NCBI GenBank assembly: GCA_037576195.1
Contig: CM075103.1
Location: 22,816,001-22,880,000, forward strand
Direction: 5' to 3'
Origin: Phytoseiulus persimilis
Taxonomy: Eukaryota > Arthropoda > Arachnida > Mesostigmata > Phytoseiidae
DNA length: 64,000 nt
Below are positions 38,175 through 50,312 of the stretch, piece by piece. Positions within the stretch are counted from its first letter, which is position 1; the number at the start of each line of letters is the position of its first letter. Made by a program: the position numbers and the translations under genes. The notes under the pieces were generated by a model. The model did not search any database and had not been told where the DNA came from. It saw nothing but the letters and a program-made list of their open reading frames with translations.

Positions 38175-40217
38175 ATGGCCAGAGGTAGAGTTTTCCTGCT
38201 CGTTTTTCTTTCACTCGTGGTACATGGGGCCGCAAGGAGATCTTCTGCCGTCGGAGAGGAAGCCGGCAACACTCGGGACGAAATGCACAACATCTCCGCA
38301 GGAATCTGCTCTCGAAAACTGGAAGATCAAAACCTGACATGTATCTTCGTACTTCATGTGAGCGCGAGTTTCTCGTCAATTGCTGTTTTTTTCCGGAGCC
38401 TACCTCGTTCGCAGCTGTACTTAGCGAAAGAGCCCTTCCCTCTGAAAAGAAACGACAGAGAGATCACGGTATCTTGGGAACGTGATTCGGAGCACCAGAG
38501 CCCTTACATGGGTCGATACTGGGATCTGCACGCGGACTGTGGGTATGCCAACTGCGGGACTGCCTGGAAGAGTTTTCAGCTCTCACATGCCGATAGACGA
38601 GTCCTCATCCAGATCCGAGAACTTACAGCTGAAGAAAGCGCTCTTCTAACGCCTAAGATAATCCGGTGGATCTTAATGCAAGGGATGTTCCAAATCCCCT
38701 ACTTCAAGCGCTATCGGAGCTCGTTCATCCTGGTCAAACGTGAAGGGGAAGGAACCCTGCATGCGACCTTCACCGTGAGGAGGTCAGGAGAGATTTTCGG
38801 CAATCAACTGTTCCGGCTGACAGCGGACTATTTCAAATCGAGTCACGCACAGAACGTTTTCGTGGAACTGAACGAACCCTCTTCGAATCGCAGCGATTCA
38901 TTCGTTCTCGACTTCCTCGCGATTCGCTTCCACGATAGAACGAGTGCGAATATCGCCTTCAACGCATGCTCGATCGTGAGTGCTTGAGCAGTTGTCTGTA
39001 ACAGATCTAATACTCAACCGAATTCAACCGATTGACCGACGGCCGATTCAGATAACTTGATTTTTTCCTCCCAACAGGACCGGAATTCTTTCGTGTACTC
39101 TTTTAGTTACAGGTCGGTGCGGTTGGCAGTTCCCCTACCGTGGGAACCCCAAATCATTTCAAACCTGCGGCAGTATCTCAAGCTGGAAGTGCCTCTGACA
39201 TTAATTGCGCTCTGCAGCCTGCCCATGCTTCTTTCACTCTTGCGTCATCGAACGTTTGCCCCGACGCTTGCAACCTGGGGGACCGTTAACCACCTGTTGA
39301 GTGGCGACGATCACATTTCTCTCATCCGTTCCAGTGATCAAGGGACGTCATTATTACTCATCAGCGGTGTTATCTCGCTTCTAATTCAGTACCCCGTGAG
39401 CTTACTCAAGGGGAAGGTGGTTTCGTCAACGTATGAGCAGAGAATTCAGACTTCCCCTTGCGCTGTGAGTGCTTGTAAACCCACCGCTCTACGGAGCGAT
39501 TGGTTTTCCGTGTACGGTGAGTTGAATTTCATCGGGAGACTGGAGAGAAGTGACGCAATGGATACTCTGGTCACAGAATCCAACCTCCGGAAAACTTGTT
39601 ACCCGATTGCGTGGTCATCGAGTGCGATGCTGAACTGGACGATGTTAGCTTTCTTGGCGCAGTACCAGATCATCTGTGACGAGACGGAGCTAATGAACTT
39701 GTTGGTGGCCCGGTGGAATCGGAAACTTGCTTTCGAGCCCATTCGCGGTTCCAACGCCAACCAGGCCCTGTGCTCCGTGTTCGAGAGCTTGGGTGGTCAA
39801 ATCGAGCCTGAAAAACATCGGCGATTCAATCAAAGAATCCTGACTCACGATCTAATCAAGCACCTTCATGTCAAAGCTTCGCTCTATTCCGCGAATTTTT
39901 TCGACGACGCTTTCTGGAGAACATACAAACCTTATCATCTCCCGTTGCAAGGATGGGCAAATCGAGCTGTGATCAAACACAAAATAGCCAAAGCCATAGA
40001 CGTTTTCGAGACAGGGTACAGAAGCTTCAGGATGCTCACTCAAGCAGACAATCACAGAGCGGTCAGCTTCGCGGAGATCAACGGACTCTTTCTAGCACTG
40101 ACCGCCGGACTGATTATGACGGCTGTTCCCGTCTTCCTCAATTGTTTCGTCCGCGCGGTCAGACTAACTGAATCGACTCATGCTCCCGACGAGGGGAAGG
40201 CTAGGAACCGCGAATAA
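38175..40217 (+). CDS. Ionotropic-receptor-like chemosensory channel
   Basis: Three exons: 38175-38357, 38415-38975 and 39078-40217. They total 1884 nt (627 residues), all introns phase 0. A signal peptide (MARGRVFLLVFLSLVVHGAA) is followed by an extracellular region of about 230 residues. Exon 3 carries a first membrane span (about residues 286-304), a pore-like segment, a second span (SLLLISGVISLLIQYPVSLL), a ligand-binding S2-like lobe, and a last span (ALTAGLIMTAVPVFLNCFV) with a short charged tail. This order (S1, TM1, pore, TM2, S2, TM3) and the length are those of divergent arthropod ionotropic receptors, relatives of ionotropic glutamate receptors that detect odours, tastes, humidity or temperature. 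The assignment rests on layout rather than strong identity. The first intron is only 57 nt, a multiple of three, and has no stop in frame, so retention would give a slightly longer protein. Confidence 0.68.
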
Positions 40218-42771
40218 CTCCAACTCCCATGACTCAACGGCCAACGGGAGGAACAATGTTCCGCGAATGTGGAACGCGACACCAATTCGAAAAGCTTTGC
40301 GCGCTTCCCTGCCCACTGACGGAACGACCGATATATCCGGGAAATACATGCAGGCCATCGATCACCGCCCACATTTTCAAAACACAGGCCACTGAAGTCT
40401 CGACTCTCATGTATTTCCAGACAGACGGGAATGACTCGAGATTCTCGGGTTTGTGGTCGGCACTTTCAGCGATTCACGTTTCTCACATTGTGAGGACTGT
40501 CTGAGACAACGTGCGCCATCTTTCTAAGAACGTTTAGTCTCGCAGCCGACTCCAGAAGGATTCTCCTCCCGTCCGCGTTTGCCACCCCCGGACAGGAACT
40601 TTGAGCAGAATGACCTTGCTGGGCTTCACCCTCTCGCCAGAGTATCGGAAGCGAGGACAGCTGGGCGTGTGCAATGCTGGAGCTGTCGGTCTTCGTCGGA
40701 GACACCTCGTTCATCTTAAAACTTGTCATCGCTGTTGTTTCGGATGTTCATGCGACAAGCTGAACCCGTCACAAATGCACGAGCTGACAGTTATGGTTAT
40801 CCATTGATCCTTCAATGGGTTTTCTTTCCTCTTTTCCGCTTCCTCACTGCTATGTTGGAGAGTCCGGATAACGGTCTCCCATCCTCTTCGTATTAAGGAG
40901 GAATGTCCGAGTATGAGTATTCCGTTCTAAAGAGCTTCAGTGTACACATTCTCAGTTGCCATCATGAATAGAACCATCCTTCGCCATCTGGTGGGATACA
41001 TCGCATTTCGTCTTCGCAATGCATTATGGGCCTCCCTCTTCCAGTCTTGTTCCTGCTGGCGTAGGTAGTTTGCTTCGTTGCTCATTCTCATTCCTGCTAT
41101 TGCCAGCTTTCAAACTCCGGTGCTGGAAACTGCTCGTAGCCGTCTTCACGCCGGAGCATAAACACTCAGAACGACCCTTTCATGTATTTTCTCATTGAGG
41201 CTATAGCCCGTCGTGTGGATTCCACGTGGATACGACTTTCTGATTTTCGAAATGCCCAAAAGTACGAGCTGTCCTAAATGTCTGTCGAAATCATTCTTGG
41301 AGGCGGAGACGGTGAAATGAGACCTCTAACAGCAGAGCTTTCCTCGGACATGGGTCACACCCCGATGGAAGTCCCCCGACGAGAATGACTTCGACCCTCC
41401 AGCATGGAGCGACCGGAACGACTCGAGGCGTCTTCAAGGAACGATCGAAGTTGACGAGAGATTCCCCCTCCCGGGCGGTTCTCGATTCCACGGAGTGTTC
41501 CACCCGTCATTCTCGAGGGAGATTCTCGGAACGCGAATTCATTGATCTCATCGTCCAGGTCTGAGAGTCACGAAAAAAATTAAAGTTCTTGATGAAGTCG
41601 TCTGGAAGCCCCGAAAGGGCACAAAAAATGGTGCCCCGGTACTGCTCGGTCTGGTGGTGCCCGGGGCCCCCCTCCCTTGTTAATCTGCTCATCGATCCTT
41701 GCCGCCACCGCGCTGCTATGGCTACAGAGGCTTGCACTCAGGGCCCACTTTTGGCACACGTTTTCCCGACATCATGGCAAGATTTTGAGCTTGTAAGGTG
41801 TCCAGAGCACGAAGGGAGAACGCGGGAAGCCGAAATGCCTATGCATATTCTCGACCACTGCCAGGTCCGCCATGTCCTTTCGGAACGAATACAGGTCCGC
41901 TATAGGTTTCGCCTCTAGCCGTATGGCTAACCAACCGATTTCCTCCCGGAGCTCGACGAGGGATACGAAGGGATAGCTAGAACTGCTGTCTCCTTTTTTC
42001 TCACAGCCGAGCTCAAGCGTCTTGGACGTTTTCGAGAACTGAGCTCGACGACTCCGGGCTTCTGGAGTGAGGTGCGACTGGGAAGATGATTAAAACAAAA
42101 AAGTCGGTAAGGAATGATCGGACTGGGACGCTTCTAAGATGGCGGTCGAAGCGCTGGGAATTCGGAACTGATTTTCAAGACAAAGGAGATGTAACGAAGT
42201 ATTGGTGCCCATTCTGAAGGAGGGCGTGGGGGACGATTAAATGGTGGGAATCCGAAGCGTTCGGTGATGATAAATAGGAGATTCGGGATTCTTGATGACA
42301 CCGATTGATGGGGAATAATTGTTGCATCACATTCGCCGGTGCTCAAATAGGACACGGCTTTGTCCTGGGAATTATGGTCAAGGACGTGGGTGTCTTAGCC
42401 GTCGGAGAACGAAAGTGGAACTCAGCGCGGACATTGAATCCACTTTTTTCAGTCGGAAATGGTGGTGTGGGTAAGCGATCCCAGCTTCCCGAGGCGGAGA
42501 CGTCGACAACATCAACGCCTGCTTGTTCGATAGGCCGTCGATAGGACTTGCCGATTCCCAATCCGTACTCTGGCTTTCAGATTTTTCTACAACGAAAATC
42601 GGAAACCCTCATCGGGTGGAATTTCGCAAATGCGAGCTCGCCAGGAATTCGAAATCCGAATTGAACCCTCGAATTGAATTTATCGTTTCCACGTTGGACC
42701 TCATTTCTCAACAACTGGAAACGCCCAGCTATTAAAATTCTGTCGCTTCTGCGATCTGGTGCGAGGAACAC
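40218..42771. other. No gene recognised
   Basis: A segment at about 41380-41465 closely resembles 47838-47905 inside FN3 pseudogene E, and may be a duplicated fragment. Otherwise the open frames on either strand lack features. Confidence 0.4.
41380..41465. repeat. Segment shared with FN3 pseudogene E (47838-47905)
   Basis: Both places contain GGAACGATCGAAGTTGACGA in the same orientation, with about 60-70 further bases clearly alignable (CGACTCGAGGCGTCTTC against CGACTCGAAGCGTCTCC). This could be a small dispersed repeat or a detached piece of an FN3-family gene. Confidence 0.55.
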
Positions 42772-44235
42772 ATGATCGCATTTTTGAGAGCTCTGGTTGT
42801 GATGGCCGCAGTGAGTATTCCCCAGAATCGTCATCTTCAACAGCAGGATCAACAACATCAGACACGAGACCATTTTAGGGTGGAAACTGGCGCCCGATGG
42901 AGCTCGTTGATTCTGCTGAAGAGCTTAAGCTTCTCTCTGGTGTTCGGCTCAACAAACTCGGACAAGTATCCTCAGCTGGTGGCGAAGGTCTCATAACCGT
43001 CGAAACTTCATTTATGCTCTCAACAATCTTTTCGGCCAGCTGGGCTTGAACAAGCTTGTCTATCGCTTTCCTCGTTGAACCAGGGTCCAAGGACGGGGGA
43101 GAAGCAAACATGTCCAACGGAGTTCCCAAAGACCTCCACGGTGTTGTACCGGTTTCACTCCTGATTGTTGACCTCCGGCAGGCGCTCACAAACGGAAGTC
43201 TGAAACCGAAATCGAGTTTTTTTTATCTCTCCGACCAATAATATCGAGGTGGTTGTCAAAGACAGAGTACCGTGCATATACAGAACTAGCCGGAGTATTG
43301 GCCGCGCCTCTCAGAATCATCATCGTTGTGTCGCAGGATGTGGTATCGAGGAAAGCCAGGTTGTACTGCAACGATTTCACGCAGAATATCCGGCACAAAT
43401 TATTATTGTTCGTTGTGCTCGCGGTACCAGAAACCCAATATGTACTCGAGCACTCCGTCAGTCTCGTCCCGGGTAGAAACAATGCTCTGGTCCGGTGGGG
43501 GCAAGAGAATGCTCCGATGTGGAAAGATCTACGATAACCTGCTCGTTTTCGCAACTCGCAGGGAAGCTGGCGTTTGTAAATTGACGACATCGCTCTGTAC
43601 CACAAAGGGCCCTCATTCCCGTTAGGGTTACAAGGGAGCTTCCCTTTATTCTATTGATTCTGTTCTTCTCAGCTGCAATTCCACCGATATCGAGACGAAC
43701 TTCGAGTTGTTTAGAGTGTATCGGTACTATGACCCTTTTCGATTCCATCTGGCTTCGCACGTGAGTGTGCACGAGCTCCGTCATCTTGACTGTTATTCCT
43801 ATATCCAGGTCAGATTTGTGGATGTCAGAGAGCTTTTGAAGCCGTTCCACGGCGTGGTCCGCGGTGCTCTGAAAATCAAGTCTGGGAACACTCTGTCGTA
43901 TCTTGAAAAGCATGGTCACCGTTCTAGAGCTCGCCTCCGCGTCTAAGTGTCATTCGAAAACAATAATGGGCTGTGTAGCTCGTATATTTATTCTTTTCAC
44001 CGGACACCTCTACTCGAATTGCGTGATGTCGTCATTCTTGGACCCAACTCTCAGGCAGCCGCCCACCACAGTCCCGACGGATGGCCGTTTGAACCCTCGG
44101 TGCGAGAACACCAGCTACTTAGGAGAGATGCTCGAGCAAGTGACAATCTGCGGCTTTCCGGAGCATCTGCTACCAACAAGCTATCAACAAGCCTCTGAGC
44201 AGACAACGTTTCAATCACTTATGGCAGCCAAGTGA
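42772..44235 (+). pseudogene. Decayed ionotropic-receptor-like gene
   Basis: A possible signal-peptide exon (MIAFLRALVVMAA, 42772-42810) ends at a GTGAGT donor. A clean exon-like segment at 43673-43760 has a good acceptor (TTCTTCTCAG) and donor (GTGAGT) and reads NFELFRVYRYYDPFRFHL. Further on, the frame at 43903-44235 contains SKTIMGCVARIFILFTGHLY then SNCVMSSFLDPTL, which resembles the TM2 region after the pore of ionotropic receptors, ending in a soluble segment. The parts sit in different frames and the last membrane span is missing, so this is probably a pseudogene or badly eroded relative of the receptor at 38175-40217. A functional gene with exons I failed to join is possible. Confidence 0.42.
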
Positions 44236-45639
44236 GTTCATGGTGGCATAAACAAACTCGAGGTCGAGAATGTGGCGGCAATTGCCTCTGGTTTTGACTC
44301 AGGAGCAATGTATCGGGCCGGGTCTTGCAGCATGGCATCTTCGCATGGAGACGACAGGAAATCGTTGGAATACAATTCCGTCGAACACTGCGATAATGCA
44401 GTGAATATCACAGAGAAGCGAACCTCTCAAGACGCCTGCGAGAGTTGCTACAGTATTGGACAAATCTGAACTTGACCAAAAACAACGCTGGCCACGCATC
44501 TCACAATACGACAGTCGGTTGTTTCGATATGCACAGTTTCCTGAAGATTCAATCTCGAATCGAACAGTTTTGTAATCTCCCGCCGTAGCATCCGAGAATA
44601 GTTGAGCACGTTGATCCAATATTTAGTTTTCACCGGTCTCAGTTTTCGAATCAAACCCATTTCCTGTAAATGCCCTGTGGGGTCAAATTACTTGCGGATT
44701 CTGTGCGCACAGGCCTCGATCCAGTTATTCGTCCGAATTACTCGAACCCGAGGATCTGATGAAAAGATCTGGTGCCACTTCAGTCCGCGACTGAAGATGG
44801 GGTTTCGTAGGCTCACCCTCGGTTATCTCAGATTATCTGAGCATCTCCTGGACGGGTACTTGCTATCAATGACCTCTCGACAGAATCGTTCTTATAGGGA
44901 AAACCGGGGAAACGCTCGAACCGGATGGTAATCAACGAAGGCTAGCTGCCGAATGGCACGCGGTCGTGAGCGATACTTATATTGGGCCGCGTAGTCACGA
45001 GCAGGTGATCAGCGCTCTCAATTGGCTTCAAGTTTTCAGGATTTCAGGAACTTTCAGGGGAACACGAGAACAGGACCTCGATTGTTTTTAGTTTCAATGC
45101 CCATAGCCTGGCTGCCTACTGCGAGATCTGATCAACGATGCTGAGTTGGCGACAGCGAGCATCTTCTGCCGGACTGAAGCACGGGTGTCGAGGGGTGAAA
45201 CTTCGACATCGCTGGCTCGAAACTCCTTGATCATAACAAACGACGCACTAGAAGTGGAGGAGCGATGGTCTATCAGAAAGTTATAGAGCACGCTGATGTC
45301 GTACCCAGCCTAGCTTAGACGACGTTATTGCGGCGATCTATGTCTGACCGACGTTTTGATCAATGCACGGGAAACGATCCGCGCGGCAGTCTTCAGGATG
45401 GCATTTATAGGTCGGGAATTTTCGAGCCCAATTCGATTTCTGCCGTTCTCCAGTCGATTCCTGTATTTTTTTCCGAAAAGAGATCGACAGAGGATCCTCA
45501 GAGATCGTGGAATTCATGCAAACAAAACGGTCAGTCTTCTCTCGTAACCCTGCTTGGTCCTCTTCTGGCGATTCTGACATCGAGTCTTTCGAATCCAAGA
45601 GAGGCCCCTGAGACGATTGTTCATGTGGTACTTCTTAGC
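44236..45639. other. No gene recognised
   Basis: The minus-strand frames at 44299-44660 and 45094-45598 are adjacent to, and may partly derive from, the BEL/Pao relic to the right, but I could not identify integrase motifs in them. Confidence 0.3.
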
Positions 45640-47061
45640 ACTCCGGTTCAGGATTGAACGTTGTTCTCCAACCAGCGCGGGCCCTGGAGCCAGAGCTCCG
45701 CGTTTTCCTTCGGGGAGAGGTCGCCTTCCCTGGAGACAATATCTCCTGGATTCATTTTTGTAGGAGCCTCTAGAGAACTCCTGCAACGATTGGATCCTGT
45801 GGGCCACGAACCGCTTCCAGCGACTCGGATCCGACTTCACTTAACCCAGCAATCTGGAGTTGTTGCTCCAATAGTGCACAGAGGTGGGTGGAATATGCCA
45901 GAGACATGGTCGTCCATTTCCGCTTCGAGCTGCCAGAAGGCCCCCACTTCGTATCTGTGGATCGACCGAGGTTTAATTGGACAGATTTCCGCCTTGCCGT
46001 GAATCGATGTCATCCTGGGTGGGCCTGATGCGGAAACCTGACGCAAGTATACGACGCAACCATAACTTGAGAGGCTAGCGTCGCAGGAAATGTGTGACTG
46101 TGAGTCGCTGCGGTCAGAAGTAGAGATAAAATGATTCTGTATCGCTACGTTCCTGGCAGTGGCGAGGTTTTCAAGGGCACTCTGATAACTTTTCAACAGA
46201 GCCACCGGAGATCTAGAGTCCCGATCTACTTTTTGCTTGAATAGTTGTCTCGGCAGAGCTTTCGCTGGGGATCGCGAGCGCTATGACCTTCACTGGATCG
46301 AAGATGTGAGCGATTCCCCTCAATATGTTTCGCTTTGACGGGCTACCAGAACTCAGCTCCTCCGGGGCTTCGTCCAAGGAGACGAGAATCTGGTCTGACC
46401 GCTGGTCCGATTCCAAGAAACTTCGCGTCCTCCTGATCTGCATTCACTTCGACATCTTTGACCGGCGAAATCTCCTCGATGAATTTCCCCGAGGCTCGGG
46501 GGTCGACGTCCCATTTTTTCAACGATTTAAAAGATATCGAACATCAAGTCGATCTTGTGTTGAGCTTCGTTTACCGAATTTACTTTGGAAACACAGTCGT
46601 TCATGAGTAAGGTCTTCAAGATTTCATGGATGAAGGTTTTATCAACCGGGAAAGGGGTTCGAGATTGCTCTAAATAATGTTTATTGCATTGACAATGTGG
46701 AATTGGTGAAGACGACAGACCAAAGTCGGGCCATGTTGACCGGAATCCGAGTATTCCCGCCTGGGGATTTCCGTTGATGCCCAATAGCCTGTAGAATCTT
46801 AAGAAGGTGCGCTGTACATCAGCAATCTGGAACTGAAGAAACGCTCTGTCGATACATGCGAAAATCGCGAATTCGTACTCGCGGGATTCCGAGAACTTCG
46901 ATGAAATTGGGGAGAAGACACGGGGCAATGCGGAGAATGTCGTTCAAACTCGCTTTGTTGAGTCTCCGCGCACTAGCAACTTCAGCCAGCCTTGTTTCCA
47001 ATCCCAGCGACATTCCTGGATTCGCCTCGAAGATTGCCTGGATCGGTAGGTAGTGAGTCAT
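45640..47061 (-). mobile_element. BEL/Pao LTR-retrotransposon pol relic
   Basis: On the minus strand the pol polyprotein of a Pao-type element can be followed across frame breaks. HYLPIQAIFEANPG and LNDILRIAPCLLPN (about 47060-46900) begin the reverse transcriptase. ADVQRTFLRFYRL and WPDFGLSSSPI (about 46820-46690) are palm segments. SKRNILRGIAHIFDPVKVIA (about 46335-46270) is the conserved Pao connection. ISCDASLSSYGCVVYLRQVS with CPIKPRSIHRYEVGAF (about 46100-45930) is the RNase H-like region. A WLQGPRWL-type block lies near 45690. Several stops and frameshifts show the copy is inactive. I see neither LTRs nor gag. Confidence 0.75.
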
Positions 47062-47493
47062 TAGATTCGGTTTCCGCGGTGCAGCCTCGAATAATTTTCG
47101 ACTTCTGTATCCATGGCTTTTAGTTACGCTGGTTTCTTGCTGAGCTTTTCCAGGGGACTCAAGAGCCGAGATTTGCCAAGATTCTCGTTATCGTTCAGGA
47201 ATCTCGAGTTGACGCAGAAGAGCAGCGACACGGTCTGACGTTACACCGACCGTCACTGTCACGCTCGATCGTTTCCTCGGAATGTTTGACGAGAGCCGAG
47301 TTCAGAGCACCACTCTCCATCATTGGCGTCTCCTCCGAAGCCTAGAGCCTCTGAGTTCCACAGCATTCGCAAATCCAGCCCTGTTCCCTTTCGCTGCTCG
47401 GAGACCGCTTTTGGCCTCATTGCTGTCCCACCGACTGGTCTATTCAACAATTCGGTAGCCTTGGCAAAGCTGCTTTGGGAGGATGTGGATTTA

Positions 47494-47499
47494 TTTATT
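47494..47499 (-). terminator. AATAAA matching the 3' end of gene F, pseudogene E
   Basis: TTTATTTATTCGGTAGAGATG here parallels GTATTTATTCGGTGGGAATG at 52122-52141 past the stop of gene F, showing that even the 3' flank was duplicated. Confidence 0.5.
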
Positions 47500-48520
47500 C
47501 GGTAGAGATGTTCAGCCGATTTGAATCGAGTGAGATTGCTGCTCGTACTTCTTCAAGACTGGCGATGCATCATCACGATGTAGAACGAGATCGTGCCAAG
47601 CGCGCAAAGGACCACTAAAACGATGAGCACGATTGCCCACGCAGGGAAGTAGCTGCCCGCGGGGGGTTCCTCGGAACGTAACTCGCGCGTGGGTGACAGC
47701 GCTCGAGTTGCGGGCCCGTCAAGGCCCGCTGTGCGGAGGCTTCGGCCCAACAGGGGCTGACGAATTCGCTCTCTTGCGTTTGCTCGGCTTTATTTCGCGA
47801 ACTCAGCTTCCCGGAGATCCCCAGGAATTATCCACCTATCAGCATTGAGCACCCGGATCGACTCGAAGCGTCTCCGAGGAACGATCGAAGTTGACGAAAG
47901 GCTCACTTTGTGCAATTCTCGAGTTCCCGGATTGCGTATTTCAGGGCACCCTTGACAGTTACGGCGGTGACGTCCCAACAGGCTGATCGAGTCACGCTTG
48001 CCTGCGGAATCATTGGAGTCATTTGGAATGCGAGGCGTCGGGTCAAATGACCGAAGCTTACTTACCGAAAAATAATCGAATCAACTCACTCGGCTCCTCG
48101 AAACTCTACGACTTCTCTGCGCAATCTCCATAGCGCCTCGAATAATCGTCGCCGTTGTTGACTGCTCGGAGCCGGAGCTTGGAGGATTTGGCAGGTGACT
48201 CTGTCGTTTTGATCACATAGGGGTATTCGATATCGGACAGGCTTCCACTTCGTTTACAAGTTTCCGCGTTAATTGGACAGCGCGAAGCATTCCTGGGAGA
48301 ACCACCGACGCTAGGTGGCTTGGGACGACAATGAACTCTCTGCGCGATCGTGAACTCACTTGATTATGTTTTTTTCCTTCCGTGAACAGATGCAGGTCGT
48401 AGGACTTGATCACGCCATTCGGTTGCTTTCGGAGGAACTCAAAGGAAGTCCAGGATTGGACTGCATCGTCTTCGATGGATGGAAATGACCTCGAGAGGTC
48501 CAGGTTGACACCAGCACCGT

Positions 48521-50227
48521 ATAATACCCCATAACAACATCAGACCCATAACAGTATCAGACGTTCTGTATAGAGTTTTTACCAAAATACTTGGGAAACA
48601 CATACAAAAATGGGCGGAAGATACAGAGCAGCTATCAGAAATGCAAAACGGGTTCAGAAAGGATCGCAGAGGAGATGATAACATATTCATCTTGACAACT
48701 GCAATTGAAACCGCAAGATCCCATAAGAAAGGGCTTTATTGCGTTTTCCTAGACGCCACAAAAGCATACGACCGAATCGATCGGAAGAAGCTATGGCGAA
48801 CTCTAGAGGAGAGAGGGATGAGCAAACCACTGCTCGAACTCCTTAAATACATGTACGAGGATACCCGCGTTGTCCTCCGACATGGGGACTACACGTCGGA
48901 CGAAATGTCCATACCAATCGGACTCCGACAAGGTTGTCCACTATCTCCGATCCTATTCAGCCTCTACATTGCGAACCTTGAACGAGAACTCCTGGCAACA
49001 GGACGAGGATTCAGATTCGCAAGGAAAGGCAACTTCTGGGATGTGAGAGAAAAAAAGTTCTTCACAATTCCCGGATTGCTGTTTGCAGATGACCTAGTTC
49101 TGATGACAAACAGCATGGGAGATATGGAAACGCTCCTCGAGGTTACTACAAGGTTTGGGGACAACATGTCCATCAAATTTAACCCAGAGAAGAGCGGTGT
49201 AATGGTCTTCTCTCGACCAGCAGGAACCCATACTCCGGATAGAGATCTCAGGATACAAGGATTACCAATACCTATGGTGGAATCATACAAATATCTAGGG
49301 ATCGAACTATCTACCGACAGCAACCACTTGGCTAGACAATGGCCTAGACTGTCAGGAAAAGCCGACCAAGCAATCCAGAGACTAAACGCGAAAGCACTTT
49401 GGAGCTTCGACCGATTCGAAGTCTCCAAAATACTCTGGAAAGCTACAGCAGTCCCGCAGCTCACATACTGCAATGCATTGATGACCATGCCAAAAAGACT
49501 GAGAAACCACATAGAAGTCAGGCAGAAAGCCGCGGAAAGATGGGCTCTTGGCATACCGCACTCCACTATAGCGAAGGAGTTCATTGAGGGAGAACTCGGA
49601 TGGAGCTCCTTCGATGCCAGAGAAACCATAAGCAAAGTGATATTCTTCGAGAGGATAAAACAAATGGATCCACATGGATGGCCAAAACTTGTCCTCGAGG
49701 CCATCGAACTCACCAAAACCAGAATCGAAGCATCCGAGAGACTCAAAAAACTGAGCATGCAATTCGAATGTGGGGACATCCGACTGGCCAAAAACACACC
49801 CGGCAAGCTGATGTGGAAGACGTTCCGCAAAGAACTCAAACTGAGGGTGCGGAATAAATTTGACGCCACCTGGAGAGACAGGATGGAGTCCAAATCCACA
49901 CTGAGTACATACCGACGATACAAAGAGACTAGAGGAATCAACCCCGGACTGTACGATAACTCCCGCGGAAGCCAACTCTTAGCGTTAACCAGGGCAGGAA
50001 TGCTGAACACCAAGACCCGGCAACACAACCGCGATTCCTCCATCGACATCAATTGTTCAAGATGTGGAGCACCCGAAACAGAAAGACACGTAGTCTTGGG
50101 GTGCGAGGAACGAACTTTACCCCCAGAGGAGTTTCCCTTCCGAATTGGACTCACACCCAATAGCAAACATGAAGTTCTGCGAAAGACGAAGGTGACCCTA
50201 ACTAACTGGGAGCGACAAGATCTGTGA
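48521..50227 (+). CDS. LINE reverse transcriptase (5'-truncated)
   Basis: An open frame runs from the truncation point (first ATG 48641, 528 codons) to a stop at 50227. Just before the ATG, NNIRPITVSDVLYRVF is the first RT block. After the ATG come FLDATKAYD (first catalytic Asp at residue 38), GLRQGCPLSPILFSLY (residues 94-109) and LLFADDLVLM (residues 147-156, the catalytic pair). A thumb follows with SYKYLGIEL. The C-terminus has a C-x2-C-x7-H-x4-C knuckle (CSRCGAPETERHVVLGC). This is the RT and C-terminal part of a non-LTR retrotransposon that copies its RNA into a nicked target. With the endonuclease missing it cannot move alone. No stop interrupts the frame. The 448-codon minus-strand frame over it is its shadow. 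Confidence 0.9.
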   Translation: MIPHNNIRPITVSDVLYRVFTKILGKHIQKWAEDTEQLSEMQNGFRKDRRGDDNIFILTTAIETARSHKKGLYCVFLDATKAYDRIDRKKLWRTLEERGMSKPLLELLKYMYEDTRVVLRHGDYTSDEMSIPIGLRQGCPLSPILFSLYIANLERELLATGRGFRFARKGNFWDVREKKFFTIPGLLFADDLVLMTNSMGDMETLLEVTTRFGDNMSIKFNPEKSGVMVFSRPAGTHTPDRDLRIQGLPIPMVESYKYLGIELSTDSNHLARQWPRLSGKADQAIQRLNAKALWSFDRFEVSKILWKATAVPQLTYCNALMTMPKRLRNHIEVRQKAAERWALGIPHSTIAKEFIEGELGWSSFDARETISKVIFFERIKQMDPHGWPKLVLEAIELTKTRIEASERLKKLSMQFECGDIRLAKNTPGKLMWKTFRKELKLRVRNKFDATWRDRMESKSTLSTYRRYKETRGINPGLYDNSRGSQLLALTRAGMLNTKTRQHNRDSSIDINCSRCGAPETERHVVLGCEERTLPPEEFPFRIGLTPNSKHEVLRKTKVTLTNWERQDL

Positions 50228-50288
50228 ACGCAATACGACTCACCCCTGGAATGAAAGGGACCATATGTGCATATGGAAGATCGAAATA

Positions 50289-50312
50289 AATCCAATCCAA
50301 TCCAATCCAATA
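50289..50312 (+). repeat. Pentamer tail (TCCAA)n of the LINE
   Basis: Four perfect TCCAA repeats follow AAATAAA and end at TAGG. They mark the 3' end of the inserted LINE. Several LINE clades end in short tandem repeats rather than poly-A. Confidence 0.85.

Larger units (their letters stand above)
48520..50312 (+). mobile_element. 5'-truncated LINE retrotransposon
   Basis: The element starts inside the reverse transcriptase (near 48520) and ends in a (TCCAA)4 pentamer tail at 50290-50311. It is flanked on both sides by sequence of FN3 pseudogene E on the opposite strand. Missing the endonuclease and any first open frame is typical of incomplete reverse transcription. The long open frame without stops suggests a fairly recent insertion. 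I could not find a clear target-site duplication, and part of the FN3 sequence between the flanks appears deleted. Confidence 0.85.

Noticed and set aside
48964..50310. A 448-codon open frame on the minus strand
   Set aside because: It lies exactly antisense to the LINE reverse transcriptase, shows no domain and is explained by the codon bias of the sense frame.
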